Origin: SLJN01 sp964505385 | Lineage (GTDB): Bacteria; Bacteroidota; Rhodothermia; Balneolales; Natronogracilivirgulaceae | Length of the DNA: 64,000 nucleotides | Reading direction: 5' to 3' | Assembly (NCBI GenBank): GCA_964505385.1 | Contig: CAZDIA010000005.1 | Span: 50,438 to 114,437, forward strand | Shown: positions 52,758 through 62,813 of the stretch, piece by piece | Layout of the letters: each line of letters begins with the position of its first letter | How positions within the stretch are numbered: position 1 is the first letter of the stretch | Notes under the pieces: generated by a model | Databases searched by the model: none | What the model was told of the DNA's origin: nothing | What the model saw: the letters and a program-made list of their open reading frames with translations, nothing else | Translations under genes and position numbers: made by a program

Positions 52758-53924
52758 ATGCTTTTGAGGTTAGATATTATTGCAGGTGCGCGACCCAATT
52801 TTATGAAGGTGGCCCCATTGATTCACCGGATACAGAACATTCAGAAAAAAGAAAATGTAACTTACCGGTTGATTCACACCGGCCAGCATTACGACCGTAA
52901 TATGAGCGGCTCTTTTTTCGAACAGCTGGGGATCCCGGAACCGGATGAAAACCTTGAGGTGGGTTCCGGTACTCAGGCAGAACAAACGGCGGGCATTATG
53001 ACCCGGTACGAATACATCCTGCAAAGACAAAAACCTGATATTTGTATTGTCGTTGGTGATGTTACCTCGACTCTTGCATGTTCTGTTACGGCAAAAAAAA
53101 TGGGTATTCGTGTCGCACATATAGAGGGGGGGATTCGCTCAGGTGATTGGACTATGCCCGAAGAAATCAACCGGGTAGTTACTGACAGCATTACCGACTA
53201 TTTCTTTACGACTTCCGAAACCGCCAATCAGAACCTGAAAAAAGAAGGGGTTGCAGAGGATCAGATATTTTTTGTGGGCAACACAATGATCGATACGCTT
53301 TTTGCCAATATCGAACGGCTGCAAAAACCTGGTGAGTGGGAGCATTATAATCTGACGTCAGGCAGTTATTTTGTGATGACCCTTCACCGGCCGGCAAATG
53401 TGGATGAGCAAAAAAAGCTGAAGCGGTTAATTGAAAACATCGTGCACCATTCTGGTGGTCATAAAATTATCTTTCCGGTACATCCCCGGACTCGTAAGAT
53501 GCTCGAGAAAGAAAATCTGGTATATGAAAATCTTTTATGCATTGATCCGCTAGGGTATCTGGAGTTCAATTACCTGGTGAAAAATGCCAGGGCGGTAATA
53601 ACGGATTCCGGAGGCATCACCGAAGAGGCGACCGTTATGAGTGTGCCCTGCCTCACTTTGCGGGATAATACCGAGCGACCGGAAACCGTGCAGATTGGTA
53701 CAAATGAGCTGATTGGGACCGATCCGGATGCGATTAAGCCGGCACTTGAAAAATTACTGGCCGGCAAGTGGAAGAAAGGGAAAATACCGGATAAATGGGA
53801 TGGCAAAACCTCAGAACGCATTGTTTATACACTGTTGTCGCTTCATAAAAACGGTATGCTTAAGCCATTTTCGCCCCATGTGGATCACACGCTGTTATTT
53901 CAACCTGCGCATAACAAAGAATGA
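52758..53924 (+). CDS. wecB: UDP-N-acetylglucosamine 2-epimerase, non-hydrolysing
   Basis: It interconverts UDP-GlcNAc and UDP-ManNAc, supplying ManNAc or ManNAcA for surface polymers. The 388 residues have the family start IAGARPNFMKVAPLIHRI, HTGQHYDRNMSGSFFEQLG, HIEGGIRSGDWTMPEEINR and ITDSGGITEEATVMSVPCL with the conserved Ser-Gly-Gly. The stop overlaps the next gene by four bases. The trio of this enzyme, a heparinase-like protein and a WbuB-like glycosyltransferase recurs in many bacterial surface-polymer loci. Confidence 0.95.
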   Translation: MLLRLDIIAGARPNFMKVAPLIHRIQNIQKKENVTYRLIHTGQHYDRNMSGSFFEQLGIPEPDENLEVGSGTQAEQTAGIMTRYEYILQRQKPDICIVVGDVTSTLACSVTAKKMGIRVAHIEGGIRSGDWTMPEEINRVVTDSITDYFFTTSETANQNLKKEGVAEDQIFFVGNTMIDTLFANIERLQKPGEWEHYNLTSGSYFVMTLHRPANVDEQKKLKRLIENIVHHSGGHKIIFPVHPRTRKMLEKENLVYENLLCIDPLGYLEFNYLVKNARAVITDSGGITEEATVMSVPCLTLRDNTERPETVQIGTNELIGTDPDAIKPALEKLLAGKWKKGKIPDKWDGKTSERIVYTLLSLHKNGMLKPFSPHVDHTLLFQPAHNKE

Positions 53925-55501
53925 TTCAAAAAGCATCCAGGTACTTAAGGACTTTAAGGTATCTCAGACTCAGACAGGTTCTATATCGTCTGTGGTTACC
54001 GGTTAAAATGTTTTATGCCCGGTATCGGGTGCCGGCGTGGTTGAAAACAGAGAAAAAAGCAACAACACCGGAATTAAAGGCAACACCTGACTCCTCGGTA
54101 CAGTATCAAGACCACCTGCAGTTTACTTTTTTAAATCGTTCCCATGATTTTAAAGGTAAAGTTGACTGGAACTTTTCAGAATTCGGTAAACTTTGGCAAT
54201 ACCATCTTTGCTATTTTGATTACTTAAATCAGCCGGGGATGAATGAAGTTACCGGCCTTGACTTAATGCATCAGTTTATCGATGCGCTCAAAGAGAAAAA
54301 GGTGAAACTTGAGCCGTATCCGCTTTCCCTGCGCTGCATCAACTGGATCAAATTTATTGTTCGCCATAAAATTAATGATCCCGAAGTAGATCAGGCATTG
54401 TATGCGCAATTCCGGTTTCTAAGATTTACACCGGAATATCATTTAATGGCCAATCACCTGCTGGAAAACCAGATTGCATTGCTATGGGGCGCTTTTTATT
54501 TCCGGGATAAATCCTGGTTTGATCAACTTGAACCACAATTAAGTTCTCAACTGAAGGAACAGGTTCTGGAGGACGGTGCACATTTTGAGCTTGCGCCGAT
54601 GTATCACGGTATAATTCTGCAAAGGTTGCTCGACAGCGTAAACCTCATCACCCACAATGCTGATTACTCACTTCAGCTTGAGCAGTTACTTCAATACCAG
54701 GCCGCCCGGATGCTCGGCTGGCTTGAGCAAAATACATTTCGCAATGGAGATATACCTGCTGTAAATGATTCAAGCCGGGATAGTACTTTATCCACGGAAG
54801 TGTTGAAAGAATATGCTGCGGCCCTTGAGATCGAACCAGCTGAAAGTGATAGTGCGCAATCCGGTTATCATATGATCAGGCAAAGTGATTGGGAGTTATT
54901 TGTGGATACCGGCAATATGAATCCGGACTATAATCCCGGCCACAGCCATTGTGATGCCCTTTCATTTATGCTTTATCATGAGCAAAAACCGGTTATCGTG
55001 GATCCGGGTATATCAACATATGAAGAAAATGAGCGGAGGTTATGGGAGCGTTCAACGGAGGCTCATAACACGGTGCAGCCGGAGGGATTGGAACAAGCCG
55101 AAATCTGGGGCGTTTTCCGTGTCGGCCGCAGGTATAAAACCAGAATTACGGAGAGTAAAGAAAATTTGCTAAAAGCTTACCATGATGGCTACCGCAACCG
55201 GGGGATAACTCACGAACGAGAGTGGAGGTGGAACCGGCACTCCATTCAAATTACCGACCGGATTTCGGGCGGGGAAAAGTTGCCGGTAAAAGCGTATCTT
55301 CACTTTCATCCTGATTGCCGCGTGAATTTAGAGGGCAACACGATAGCGGCAGATAACGTAATGCTAAAGTTTACCAATTTTGAACGTATAGAGCTTGATT
55401 CGTATCAATTTTGTGCCGGATTTAATCACTTGACAGAAGCGTACAAAGCCGTGGTTTGGTTTCAATCCCGATTGGAGACGCAAATCAATACGAAATCCTG
55501 A
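53921..55501 (+). CDS. Heparinase II/III-family protein
   Basis: A 526-residue protein with an (alpha/alpha) toroid part (about 90-310) followed by the heparinase II/III-like beta part with NPGHSHCDALSFMLYHEQ (about 330-347), where His residues are the catalytic candidates, and STEAHNTVQPEG. No signal peptide is present, so it appears cytosolic or peripheral, unlike classical degradative lyases. In this genomic context such proteins are thought to trim or tailor uronate-containing glycans; that is inference. Coupled to wecB by an ATGA overlap. Confidence 0.88.
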   Translation: MIQKASRYLRTLRYLRLRQVLYRLWLPVKMFYARYRVPAWLKTEKKATTPELKATPDSSVQYQDHLQFTFLNRSHDFKGKVDWNFSEFGKLWQYHLCYFDYLNQPGMNEVTGLDLMHQFIDALKEKKVKLEPYPLSLRCINWIKFIVRHKINDPEVDQALYAQFRFLRFTPEYHLMANHLLENQIALLWGAFYFRDKSWFDQLEPQLSSQLKEQVLEDGAHFELAPMYHGIILQRLLDSVNLITHNADYSLQLEQLLQYQAARMLGWLEQNTFRNGDIPAVNDSSRDSTLSTEVLKEYAAALEIEPAESDSAQSGYHMIRQSDWELFVDTGNMNPDYNPGHSHCDALSFMLYHEQKPVIVDPGISTYEENERRLWERSTEAHNTVQPEGLEQAEIWGVFRVGRRYKTRITESKENLLKAYHDGYRNRGITHEREWRWNRHSIQITDRISGGEKLPVKAYLHFHPDCRVNLEGNTIAADNVMLKFTNFERIELDSYQFCAGFNHLTEAYKAVVWFQSRLETQINTKS

Positions 55502-55554
55502 ATTTATGGATGTTTTAATTTTTCATGCCTGTTTCAAGAACTTAACTTACCGGA

Positions 55555-55668
55555 ATGACAGACACTTTTACTAAAATTGATAAATATTCAAGTAAAGGAA
55601 AGGTGCCGGTGGTATTACTTGCTGAGGGGAACAGGTACGACAGATATATAAGGCAATGGGAGAGGTAA
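55555..55668 (+). CDS. Small hypothetical ORF, 37 residues
   Basis: ATG at 55555 to TAA at 55666-55668, encoding MTDTFTKIDKYSSKGKVPVV and ending in LLAEGNRYDRYIRQWER. It ends one base before the next ATG. The ribosome-binding site for that gene, GGGAGAGG, lies inside its last codons, as would happen for a coupled leader. No family is recognised; it may be chance or a gene remnant. Confidence 0.25.
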   Translation: MTDTFTKIDKYSSKGKVPVVLLAEGNRYDRYIRQWER

Positions 55669-55669
55669 A

Positions 55670-56914
55670 ATGAGAATATTGATTGTATCTCAATACTTTC
55701 CTCCGGAAACCGGTGCCGCCCGAAATAGAATGGAATCGATTTCTACCTCGCTGTCAGAAAGCGGGCATGATGTAGATGTTATTACTGCAAAGCCAAACTA
55801 TCCAAGCGGGAGAATAGCAAAAGAGTACAAAGGCGGCCTGTTTAAAAATCAATCATACCGGGGTGTTAATGTGATCCACACCTGGATTTTTGAGGATCAT
55901 TCCAAAATGTTTGTTACCCGCATGCTTTATTTCCTTTCTTTTATGGTGATGAGCGTACTCGCCAGTTTTAAGTTTAAGGGCAAATATGATGTGGTGCTTG
56001 CTACCTCACCGCCTTTGTTCGTTGGATTATCAGGATGGATAATCAGCAAACTAAAAGGGGCAAAATTTGTATTTGATGTACGGGATCTCTGGCCGGGAGT
56101 GGCAGTTGCGATGGGTGAACTCAAAAATCGTATGATGATCAAAATGGCGGAGCTTCTTGAAAAATTTCTGTATAAAAAAGCCGATTTGATCACTACTGTT
56201 ACAAACAGCTTTTCGGATTATATAAAAGGGATCATTGATAATCCTGAGAAGATTAAAATTATTATGAACGGGGCGTTTACGGATCATTTTGACCAACAAA
56301 TTGACGAGAAGGAATTTCGAAGGCAGCATTTGTTTGGTGATGATTTCACTATTACCTATGCGGGTAATATAGGATTGGCACAGGGGCTGGATCATCTTAT
56401 TGAAGCGGCGCGAAAACTTAAAGAGGATAAAAGTGATATAAGGATTGCTGTTATTGGTGATGGCCCGCGTAAAAAACATCTTGAAGAACTTCGAAAAAAG
56501 CACGGACTCGATAATATTTCGTTACTTCCCAGAGTAAACCAGAATGAGGTGGTGAAATATTTGCTGGCATCGGATGCACTACTCGTGCCCCTGGCTGATG
56601 ATGAGATATACAAAATGTTCATTCCTTCAAAGCTTTTTGACGGGATGAGCGCCGGAAAACCTGTACTGATCTCCGTTGACGGAGAAGCCAGATCAATTTT
56701 GGAAAAAAGCGAAGCCGGGGTGTATTACAAAGCGGAAAATGGTAAAGAACTTGCAGAGGCAGCCCGGTATTTGAAAAATAATCCGGATGAATGTAAGAAG
56801 ATGGGAGGCAACGGGCATAAGGAAGTCCGAAAGCATTATAGTCGCGATCAACAGGCGAAGAAAATGGAAAAAGTGCTAACAGAACTTGTTGGCAAATCCG
56901 AAAACTCCTCCTGA
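55670..56914 (+). CDS. Glycosyltransferase family 4, WbuB-like
   Basis: A 414-residue GT-B enzyme. It opens with SQYFPPETGAARNRMESIS and NYPSGRIAKEY, typical for the WbuB group that adds an amino sugar such as FucNAc. The second lobe has TYAGNIGLAQGLDHLIEAA and MFIPSKLFDGMSAGKPVLI with the donor-binding Glu region replaced by Asp. The start has a strong ribosome-binding site GGGAGAGG four bases before the ATG. Follows wecB and the heparinase-like gene in the standard order. Confidence 0.9.
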   Translation: MRILIVSQYFPPETGAARNRMESISTSLSESGHDVDVITAKPNYPSGRIAKEYKGGLFKNQSYRGVNVIHTWIFEDHSKMFVTRMLYFLSFMVMSVLASFKFKGKYDVVLATSPPLFVGLSGWIISKLKGAKFVFDVRDLWPGVAVAMGELKNRMMIKMAELLEKFLYKKADLITTVTNSFSDYIKGIIDNPEKIKIIMNGAFTDHFDQQIDEKEFRRQHLFGDDFTITYAGNIGLAQGLDHLIEAARKLKEDKSDIRIAVIGDGPRKKHLEELRKKHGLDNISLLPRVNQNEVVKYLLASDALLVPLADDEIYKMFIPSKLFDGMSAGKPVLISVDGEARSILEKSEAGVYYKAENGKELAEAARYLKNNPDECKKMGGNGHKEVRKHYSRDQQAKKMEKVLTELVGKSENSS

Positions 56915-56941
56915 TGGGCACAGTAATTTATAAAGCTGAAT

Positions 56942-57673
56942 ATGCAGGATCTTGATGATATGGTTTCTTATCTCGAAGAGAGGTTTGGCAAACCCGCAGA
57001 GGTGAGGGCAGTTGAAGTTTTCAGAGAACTCATCCCACATGTAAGTGAAGGGAAAGATATTCTTGAGATTGGTGCCGGCAGAAGTCCGATGCTGGATGAA
57101 GGGGAGTATGAAAAGACAGCAAGCTATACCATTAATGACATCAGCGAACATGAGTTAGCGTTGGCTCCGGATAAATTTGATAAAATTGTTTGTGATTTCT
57201 CTTCTGATATTCCAAAAAGCGAACAAAACAAATATGATTTGATATTTTCCAGTATGGTGCTCGAGCATGTGCGATCAGGCTCCCGGTTTTTTGATAATAC
57301 CTACGTTGCTCTTAAGCCGGGTGGAATTGCAATCCACTTACATCCGACCCTCTATTCGCTCCCTATGGTGGTGAATTACCTGTTTCCCGAAAGACTTACC
57401 AAAGCTGTTTTGATTGCATTCCGTCCACATCGCACCGATGACAATACTCCAAAATTTCCCTCCCGGTATAGTTATTGTTATTCTACAAAATCCCAGGAGA
57501 ACAGGCTTAAAGCTAAAGGTTTTTCTAAAGTAGCTATTATGCCATTTTGGCGTCACACCTATTATGAGAAGATCCCGCCGCTTGAAGCCATTAGAAAGAA
57601 AGTGGAAAAAGTTGCCGGCAACCGCGATTGGAGGTTTCTTACTGCCAATGCCATCACGATGGTTCAAAAATGA
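56942..57673 (+). CDS. SAM-dependent methyltransferase
   Basis: A 243-residue class I methyltransferase. Motif I is ILEIGAGRSPML (about 41-52), motif II the segment ending TINDISEHEL, and DLIFSSMVLEHV is the post-motif region. HLHPTLYSLPMVVNYLFPE resembles sugar or lipid methyltransferases from polysaccharide loci. It probably caps or decorates the glycan; the substrate is not known. Confidence 0.82.
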   Translation: MQDLDDMVSYLEERFGKPAEVRAVEVFRELIPHVSEGKDILEIGAGRSPMLDEGEYEKTASYTINDISEHELALAPDKFDKIVCDFSSDIPKSEQNKYDLIFSSMVLEHVRSGSRFFDNTYVALKPGGIAIHLHPTLYSLPMVVNYLFPERLTKAVLIAFRPHRTDDNTPKFPSRYSYCYSTKSQENRLKAKGFSKVAIMPFWRHTYYEKIPPLEAIRKKVEKVAGNRDWRFLTANAITMVQK

Positions 57674-57712
57674 GTTCAGAAAATCAATACAACTGATAAA
57701 GCAACGGATCAC

Positions 57713-58858
57713 GTGAAAATTTCAATAGTTTCACATCAGTTTCCGACCCGGGCGGAGCCTTCTGTAGGCACCTTTATTTTAGATCATTATAATTTAATTA
57801 AGAGTCATCTGGATGCCCGGGTCGTAAACCCGGTGCCGTATAAGCTGCCCTTTAGTGAGGCACAGAAGAAAGCCCGGAGTGCACCTTTTCATAGCCCGGA
57901 AGCGGAAAAAGTGCAATACTTTTCACTACCCGGCAGAAAATTCCCGGGCTTAATGACTCTTGATTTACAGCGTAAAACGATACCCGTTATCCGGAAACAC
58001 CAGCCTGATATCGTTCATATTCACTGGGCATATCCTGATGGCCTGTTGATTCCGGAATGCAAGCGCCGGGGATGGCGTGTGGTGCTATCCATACACGGAA
58101 GCGACTGGACAAGAAACAGAGAACGAAAACAGGTTTACCGGCGCATCGTACCGGCTATTTTACAGGCAGATAAAATTTTGACGGTGGGTAAAAAACTAAA
58201 GGAGAGTATCCTGGAGGAGCTTCCGCAGCTTGAAAACCGGGTCGAATTTTTACCGAATGCAATAGATACGAGTTACTTCCGGCCAGGAAGGCTTCAGCAA
58301 ACCGGCAAGTCTGATCAAAAAACTAAAGTGTTGTGTGTTGCAAAAATCCGTAGGGTAAAGGGGATTGATGTGCTGCTTGATGCAATAGAAAAATTGCCCA
58401 ATCCTGAGGAGTTTGAGTTTAACATTATTGGTCACACAGACAACTCGCCGTACTGTCGCCATCAGCTTAACCGGATTAAAGAAATGACTCCGGTAGTAAA
58501 ACTATACCCCCCGGTAAGCCATGAGAATTTGCTTTCCTGGTATCAGCAATCCGATTTTTTTGTACTTCCAAGCCGGACGGAAGGATTTGGCATTGTTTTG
58601 GCGGAAGCAGCATCCTGTGGATTGCCGCTTGTTGCAACCCGGTCGGGCGGACCCGAGGATATCATCAATAAACAAAACGGATTACTTGCTGAGCCGGAAA
58701 ATCCGGAAAGTTTAAAGCAGTCTATTTTGCAAATGGCAAAAAGGGTGCATCAATATGATTCTCAGCAAATCCGGAATAGCATTGTTGAGCGGTTTGATCA
58801 AAACATCATCCGCAACAAGTTGTTATACATTTACAAAAAAATCGCTGAGAAAAACTGA
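57713..58858 (+). CDS. Glycosyltransferase family 4 enzyme
   Basis: A 381-residue GT-B protein started by GTG at 57713. It has IVSHQFPTRAEPSVGTFILD at the N-terminus, HIHWAYPDGLLIPE, SIHGSDWTRNRERK, VLCVAKIRRVKGIDVLLDAI at the start of the second lobe, and PSRTEGFGIVLAEAASCGLP with the EX7E motif. The donor and acceptor are unknown. It lies 39 bases after the methyltransferase gene. Confidence 0.9.
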   Translation: MKISIVSHQFPTRAEPSVGTFILDHYNLIKSHLDARVVNPVPYKLPFSEAQKKARSAPFHSPEAEKVQYFSLPGRKFPGLMTLDLQRKTIPVIRKHQPDIVHIHWAYPDGLLIPECKRRGWRVVLSIHGSDWTRNRERKQVYRRIVPAILQADKILTVGKKLKESILEELPQLENRVEFLPNAIDTSYFRPGRLQQTGKSDQKTKVLCVAKIRRVKGIDVLLDAIEKLPNPEEFEFNIIGHTDNSPYCRHQLNRIKEMTPVVKLYPPVSHENLLSWYQQSDFFVLPSRTEGFGIVLAEAASCGLPLVATRSGGPEDIINKQNGLLAEPENPESLKQSILQMAKRVHQYDSQQIRNSIVERFDQNIIRNKLLYIYKKIAEKN

Positions 58859-58890
58859 TAAAGTGAACAGGTATATCCCGCAACAGTGAA

Positions 58891-60234
58891 ATGGACTTGT
58901 TTGGCTTAATAGAATCAAATATTTCTTCTTTTAAGAAGAGTAAAACCCAGCAAAATGCTGCCGGTGTGTTTGTGCTTAAGCTGGTTAGTACCTTGTTTAC
59001 TTTTATTGCGGCTATTCTGATTGCCCGTTTTGTGGGGAGCGAAGGTTACGGAGCGTATAATTTTGCAGTTTCCTGGATCGCCATTCTCAGTTTGGTCGGC
59101 TTATTCGGGATGCACAAGCTGGTTGTAAGGGAGTACTCAAGATATCAAACCGATAAAGCCTACGGGCTACAACGGGGGATTCTGCGAAGGGCAGATCAGA
59201 TCATCATACTGCTAAGCATAATATTGATCTTCTTTATTTGGGGGATTTCCGGGTGGTTCACGGAATTGTTTGCAGAAGGTGATAGCAGGCTTTTAACTAA
59301 CAGTTTGCTGGTTGCACTACCGCTGTTACCTGTACTGGCTTTGCTCCGTGTTCGGCAAGCTACTCTGGAAGCAAACCGGCAGGCATTTATCGGCAATATA
59401 CCGGAGATGTTACTGACCCCGATAACACTGGTAGTGCTTGTGCTTGCAGGATGGTTCTTGCTGGAGGAGCAGTTTACTGCATACTGGGCGTTGGGTGCGA
59501 AAATCGGTTCCGGAGTAGTCGCTTTGATTGCTGTAAGCTGGATGCGTAACCGACGACTTCCGGATGCCATCAAAGAGAGCAAACCTGAGTATGAGACCGG
59601 AAAGTGGTTAAAATCTGCCGCTCCGCTACTACTGATCAGCGGATTGTATGTGGTCAATGCCAACACCGATATAATTATGCTCGGCTTTTTGGGAGGAGCG
59701 GAATCAACCGGATTTTATTCCGCTGCAAGTAAAGGAGCCATATTGATCACTTTCATCATGCTGGCTGTCAATAAGACGCTTTCACCGAATTTTGCATCAT
59801 TATACAAAGAAGGTGAAATCGGGAAGTTACAGAGTCTGGTAACCCATAGCGTGAGAGTGGTCAGCCTGGTAGCCGTTTTACTGATGATTTTCTTGATAGC
59901 TATCGGTTATTGGTATTTGTCCATCTTCGGGCCTGAATTTGTGGTAGCTCATCTGACGCTGGCAATATTATGCTTTGGTAAAGTTTTCAGCGGAATGATG
60001 GGTTCGGTCGGACATCTGTTAATCATGACCTCCCAGGAAAAAGTTGCAGCATGGAATGTCGCGTTTGCCGTGGTACTCAACATTGTTCTGAACTATCTGC
60101 TGATCCCGGTTTGGGGGATAGAAGGTGCGGCAGTTGCCTCAGCATCATCGTATATTGTAGTGAATGTGTTGCAAGCTATTGCGGTATATAAACTGGTAGG
60201 TGTCAATCCCACAATTTTCAGATTTACCTCATGA
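58891..60234 (+). CDS. Oligosaccharide flippase (Wzx-like, MOP superfamily), first copy
   Basis: A 447-residue membrane protein with about 12-14 helices. It begins with a short cytosolic stretch, then FVLKLVSTLFTFIAAILIAR and GSEGYGAYNFAVSW, the family's first signature. It flips undecaprenyl-linked repeat units to the periplasm. It is a clear paralogue of the next gene: NTDIIMLGFLGG, LAVNKTLSPNFASLYKEG and VGVNPTIF each have counterparts there. Confidence 0.9.
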   Translation: MDLFGLIESNISSFKKSKTQQNAAGVFVLKLVSTLFTFIAAILIARFVGSEGYGAYNFAVSWIAILSLVGLFGMHKLVVREYSRYQTDKAYGLQRGILRRADQIIILLSIILIFFIWGISGWFTELFAEGDSRLLTNSLLVALPLLPVLALLRVRQATLEANRQAFIGNIPEMLLTPITLVVLVLAGWFLLEEQFTAYWALGAKIGSGVVALIAVSWMRNRRLPDAIKESKPEYETGKWLKSAAPLLLISGLYVVNANTDIIMLGFLGGAESTGFYSAASKGAILITFIMLAVNKTLSPNFASLYKEGEIGKLQSLVTHSVRVVSLVAVLLMIFLIAIGYWYLSIFGPEFVVAHLTLAILCFGKVFSGMMGSVGHLLIMTSQEKVAAWNVAFAVVLNIVLNYLLIPVWGIEGAAVASASSYIVVNVLQAIAVYKLVGVNPTIFRFTS

Positions 60235-60344
60235 GATGATCTAACTGTTTTGAATTGCTTGACCTTTATGACTCCGGATTCTACCTGAAAACATCAATTT
60301 ATAATGACTGCTATCCGATCCTGATTCAGTATTGAACTATATAC

Positions 60345-61637
60345 ATGAAGCTACCAGACATTACTTCGCAGCGATTTAACGCTTCTCTGGTTTTTTTCCA
60401 GAAACTGGCGCATACCGGCCTGACTTTCCTCACGGCTATCGTGCTGGCGCGAATAACTGGTGCTGAAGGTTACGGAGCTTATGCATTTGCTATATCCTGG
60501 GTAACCATCACGACTTTATTGGGTATGCTCGGATTTGATAAGCTGCTTATCCGGGAGTTAGCAAAGTATTTCAGCGATGAGCGGCATGCCGAAGCAGGAG
60601 GGATGCTGCGAAAAGCGGATCAGATAGTGCTGGGGGTTTCCGGAATTGTCGGTTTGCTGATGGCTGCAGTTGGCTTGCTGTTGATTTACTTTACTGATGA
60701 AAAACTCGGTTATGCTCTGCTACTGGCTATTCCTATTATGCCGATGCTGGCCATTATGAGGCTGCGTCAGTCAGCTATGGAAGGCCGGAATATGGCCGGT
60801 TATGGTAACTTCCCAGAGCTGGTGATCATGCCTGCACTGCTTATCATTGCAATTGGTGGAGGATATCTGTTCTGGCAAAGTGATTTTACCGCATATCACG
60901 CTTTAATTTTGCAGTGGGTTGCTGCAGCAATTGCTTTAATGACAGGCCACTGGCAATTGCGAAAATATATCAGGCCGGGGATATATGATGCAGAACCGGT
61001 TTACCACACTAAAGAATGGGTCGCCGAAGCTTTGCCCCTGGTACTGATCAGCGGGTTGTATGTAATCAATGCCAATACCGATACAATCATGTTGGGGTTT
61101 TTGAGGGATTCGGATCATGTAGGTATTTATGCGGCTGCCAACAAGGCAACTTCGCTGATCGTGTTTGTGCAGCTTGCGGTAAACAAAACGCTTTCACCAG
61201 ATTTTTCATCACTCTATCATCAGGGTTTGATCCAAAAACTGCAGGCCTTGGTAACTCGCAGCGTGCGCTGGATGAGCCTGGCATCAGCGGTAATGGCAGG
61301 TTTGTTGATTCTTGTTGGACCGCTTTATTTCTGGCTTTACGGACCGGAATTCTCGGAAGGCTATACACCTCTGATTATTTTATGTGTGGCTAAAGCGGTT
61401 ACATCTGCAATGGGTTCGGTTAGTTTCTTATTGATCATGACCGGCCACCAGCGGGTTGCGGCAAGAAATGTGGGTATTTCCGCAGCCATCAATATCATAT
61501 TGAATGCAACACTAATACCGATGTTAGGTGTGGTTGGAGCCGCTCTTGCTACTGCCGGTTCTCTTCTTATATTAAATGTTTTGCAAACAGTTGCAGTCTA
61601 TAAGAAAACCGGCATTAATCCAACCGTTTTTAAAAAA
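60345..61637 (+). CDS. Oligosaccharide flippase (Wzx-like), second copy, 3' end in gap
   Basis: A second MOP-family flippase. It shares GAEGYGAYAFAISW, NTDTIMLGFLRD, LAVNKTLSPDFSSLYHQG and TGINPTVF with the preceding gene, so the pair is a tandem duplication that has diverged. The homologue ends about three residues after NPTIF; here NPTVFKK is followed by the gap, so almost the whole protein (about 430 residues) is present and the stop lies in or next to the Ns. Any extension beyond the gap is not real. Confidence 0.85.
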
Positions 61638-61737
61638 NNNNNNNNNNNNNNNNNNNNNNNNNNNNNNNNNNNNNNNNNNNNNNNNNNNNNNNNNNNNNNN
61701 NNNNNNNNNNNNNNNNNNNNNNNNNNNNNNNNNNNNN
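61638..61737. other. Assembly gap (100 N)
   Basis: A second conventional-length scaffold gap. It removes the end of the second flippase and probably the beginning of the following nucleotidyltransferase-like gene. Confidence 0.99.
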
Positions 61738-61738
61738 G

Positions 61739-62800
61739 GAGCATCTTGCCGAAAACACTTACCGCTTGTACGAATTGCCTATCCGATTGGAAGGCCGTGA
61801 TTTCTATCAGGATGAGAGACTTAAAAAAACCGGGGATGGCAATTTTCATTTCTTTGTGGTAGAGGATAAAGATGCGGCTTATGTATATGATCAATCTGTT
61901 TCGGGAAACCTGGAATTGGTGAATCCGAAAGTAGTGGAAGTGAAGCGGCTGTTCCGAAAACGTCTTGGCCTGAACCGGGTTCATTCAAGCAACAATATTG
62001 AAGAATTTTACACCCAGGCCGCTTTAATTCTCGGGCCGGATATGCTCACGGATGTTTTAAATGGAAAAGAGATAGTAGAAAGCGAAATCCTGCACAAAGA
62101 CCTGGAAGGTTGTGGTGGATGGAAAAATCTGCGACAGCTATTTACACTGCTGAATTTTGGAGCTGATTATCTGGTGCTGCGAAATTTTGAATCACTTCCC
62201 GATAATCCGGAAGATGATATCGATTTTCTTACCAGAGATTATCAGAAGCTGGCTTCACTGGCAAATCTGAAACAAAAAGTCAAAGAAAACCGGCCTTATA
62301 AGGGTGTTTTGCAAGTTGGCGATCAGGAACTTCCGGTTGATATCAGATTTATCGGGGATGGTTATTATGATGCCGTTTGGGAAAAAGAAATGCTTGAAAG
62401 AAAGATTCGCAGCGGCTCTTTCTATATTCCACGAGCAGATGATTACTTTTTTTCCCTGTTTTATCATGCCCGGATTCACAAACTAAAGGTGAGGGATGAT
62501 TATTTCTCCAGGTTAGAAAGTCTTGCTCAGCAAATTGGTTATAACCAGTTTGGAAAAGATATACTCGATAGTGATGAGCAAACCGGCAAGCTTTTGGGCG
62601 GATATATGACAGCAAACGGTTATCGATATGAATCACCCATTGATGCCGGTGTGAAAGAGAATAAGCCGGTGATATCTTATCTTCCGGGAAAAATGGAATA
62701 CAGCAGAAAAGAGAAAGTGAAAATTCTCAAGAATTTGAAGATTGTGATCAAAAAGCTGCTGCCTCAGGGTGTGGTGGAGTATTTCCGAAAAAGATCATAA
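61739..62800 (+). CDS. Nucleotidyltransferase-like protein, N-terminus in gap
   Basis: The frame is open from the first codon after the gap (EHLAENTYRLYELPIRLEG), so the start is probably within the Ns; a TTG at 61766 is the first available start codon in the sequence. In the middle, LRNFESLPDNPEDDIDFLTR has a DxD acidic pair as in minimal nucleotidyltransferase folds, and LPVDIRFIGDGYYDAVWEKE adds a later Asp. FYIPRADDYFFSLFYHARIHK follows. It resembles NTP_transf_5-like proteins of glycan loci. The exact substrate is open. The gene is followed at once by the ParB-like gene. Confidence 0.6.
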   Translation, partial: EHLAENTYRLYELPIRLEGRDFYQDERLKKTGDGNFHFFVVEDKDAAYVYDQSVSGNLELVNPKVVEVKRLFRKRLGLNRVHSSNNIEEFYTQAALILGPDMLTDVLNGKEIVESEILHKDLEGCGGWKNLRQLFTLLNFGADYLVLRNFESLPDNPEDDIDFLTRDYQKLASLANLKQKVKENRPYKGVLQVGDQELPVDIRFIGDGYYDAVWEKEMLERKIRSGSFYIPRADDYFFSLFYHARIHKLKVRDDYFSRLESLAQQIGYNQFGKDILDSDEQTGKLLGGYMTANGYRYESPIDAGVKENKPVISYLPGKMEYSRKEKVKILKNLKIVIKKLLPQGVVEYFRKRS

Positions 62801-62813
62801 CGGTGCTACTGAG

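Noticed and set aside
61638..61862. Second flippase reading through the gap to 61862
   Set aside because: The homologous first copy ends right after NPTIF; the downstream sequence fits the next gene in another frame.
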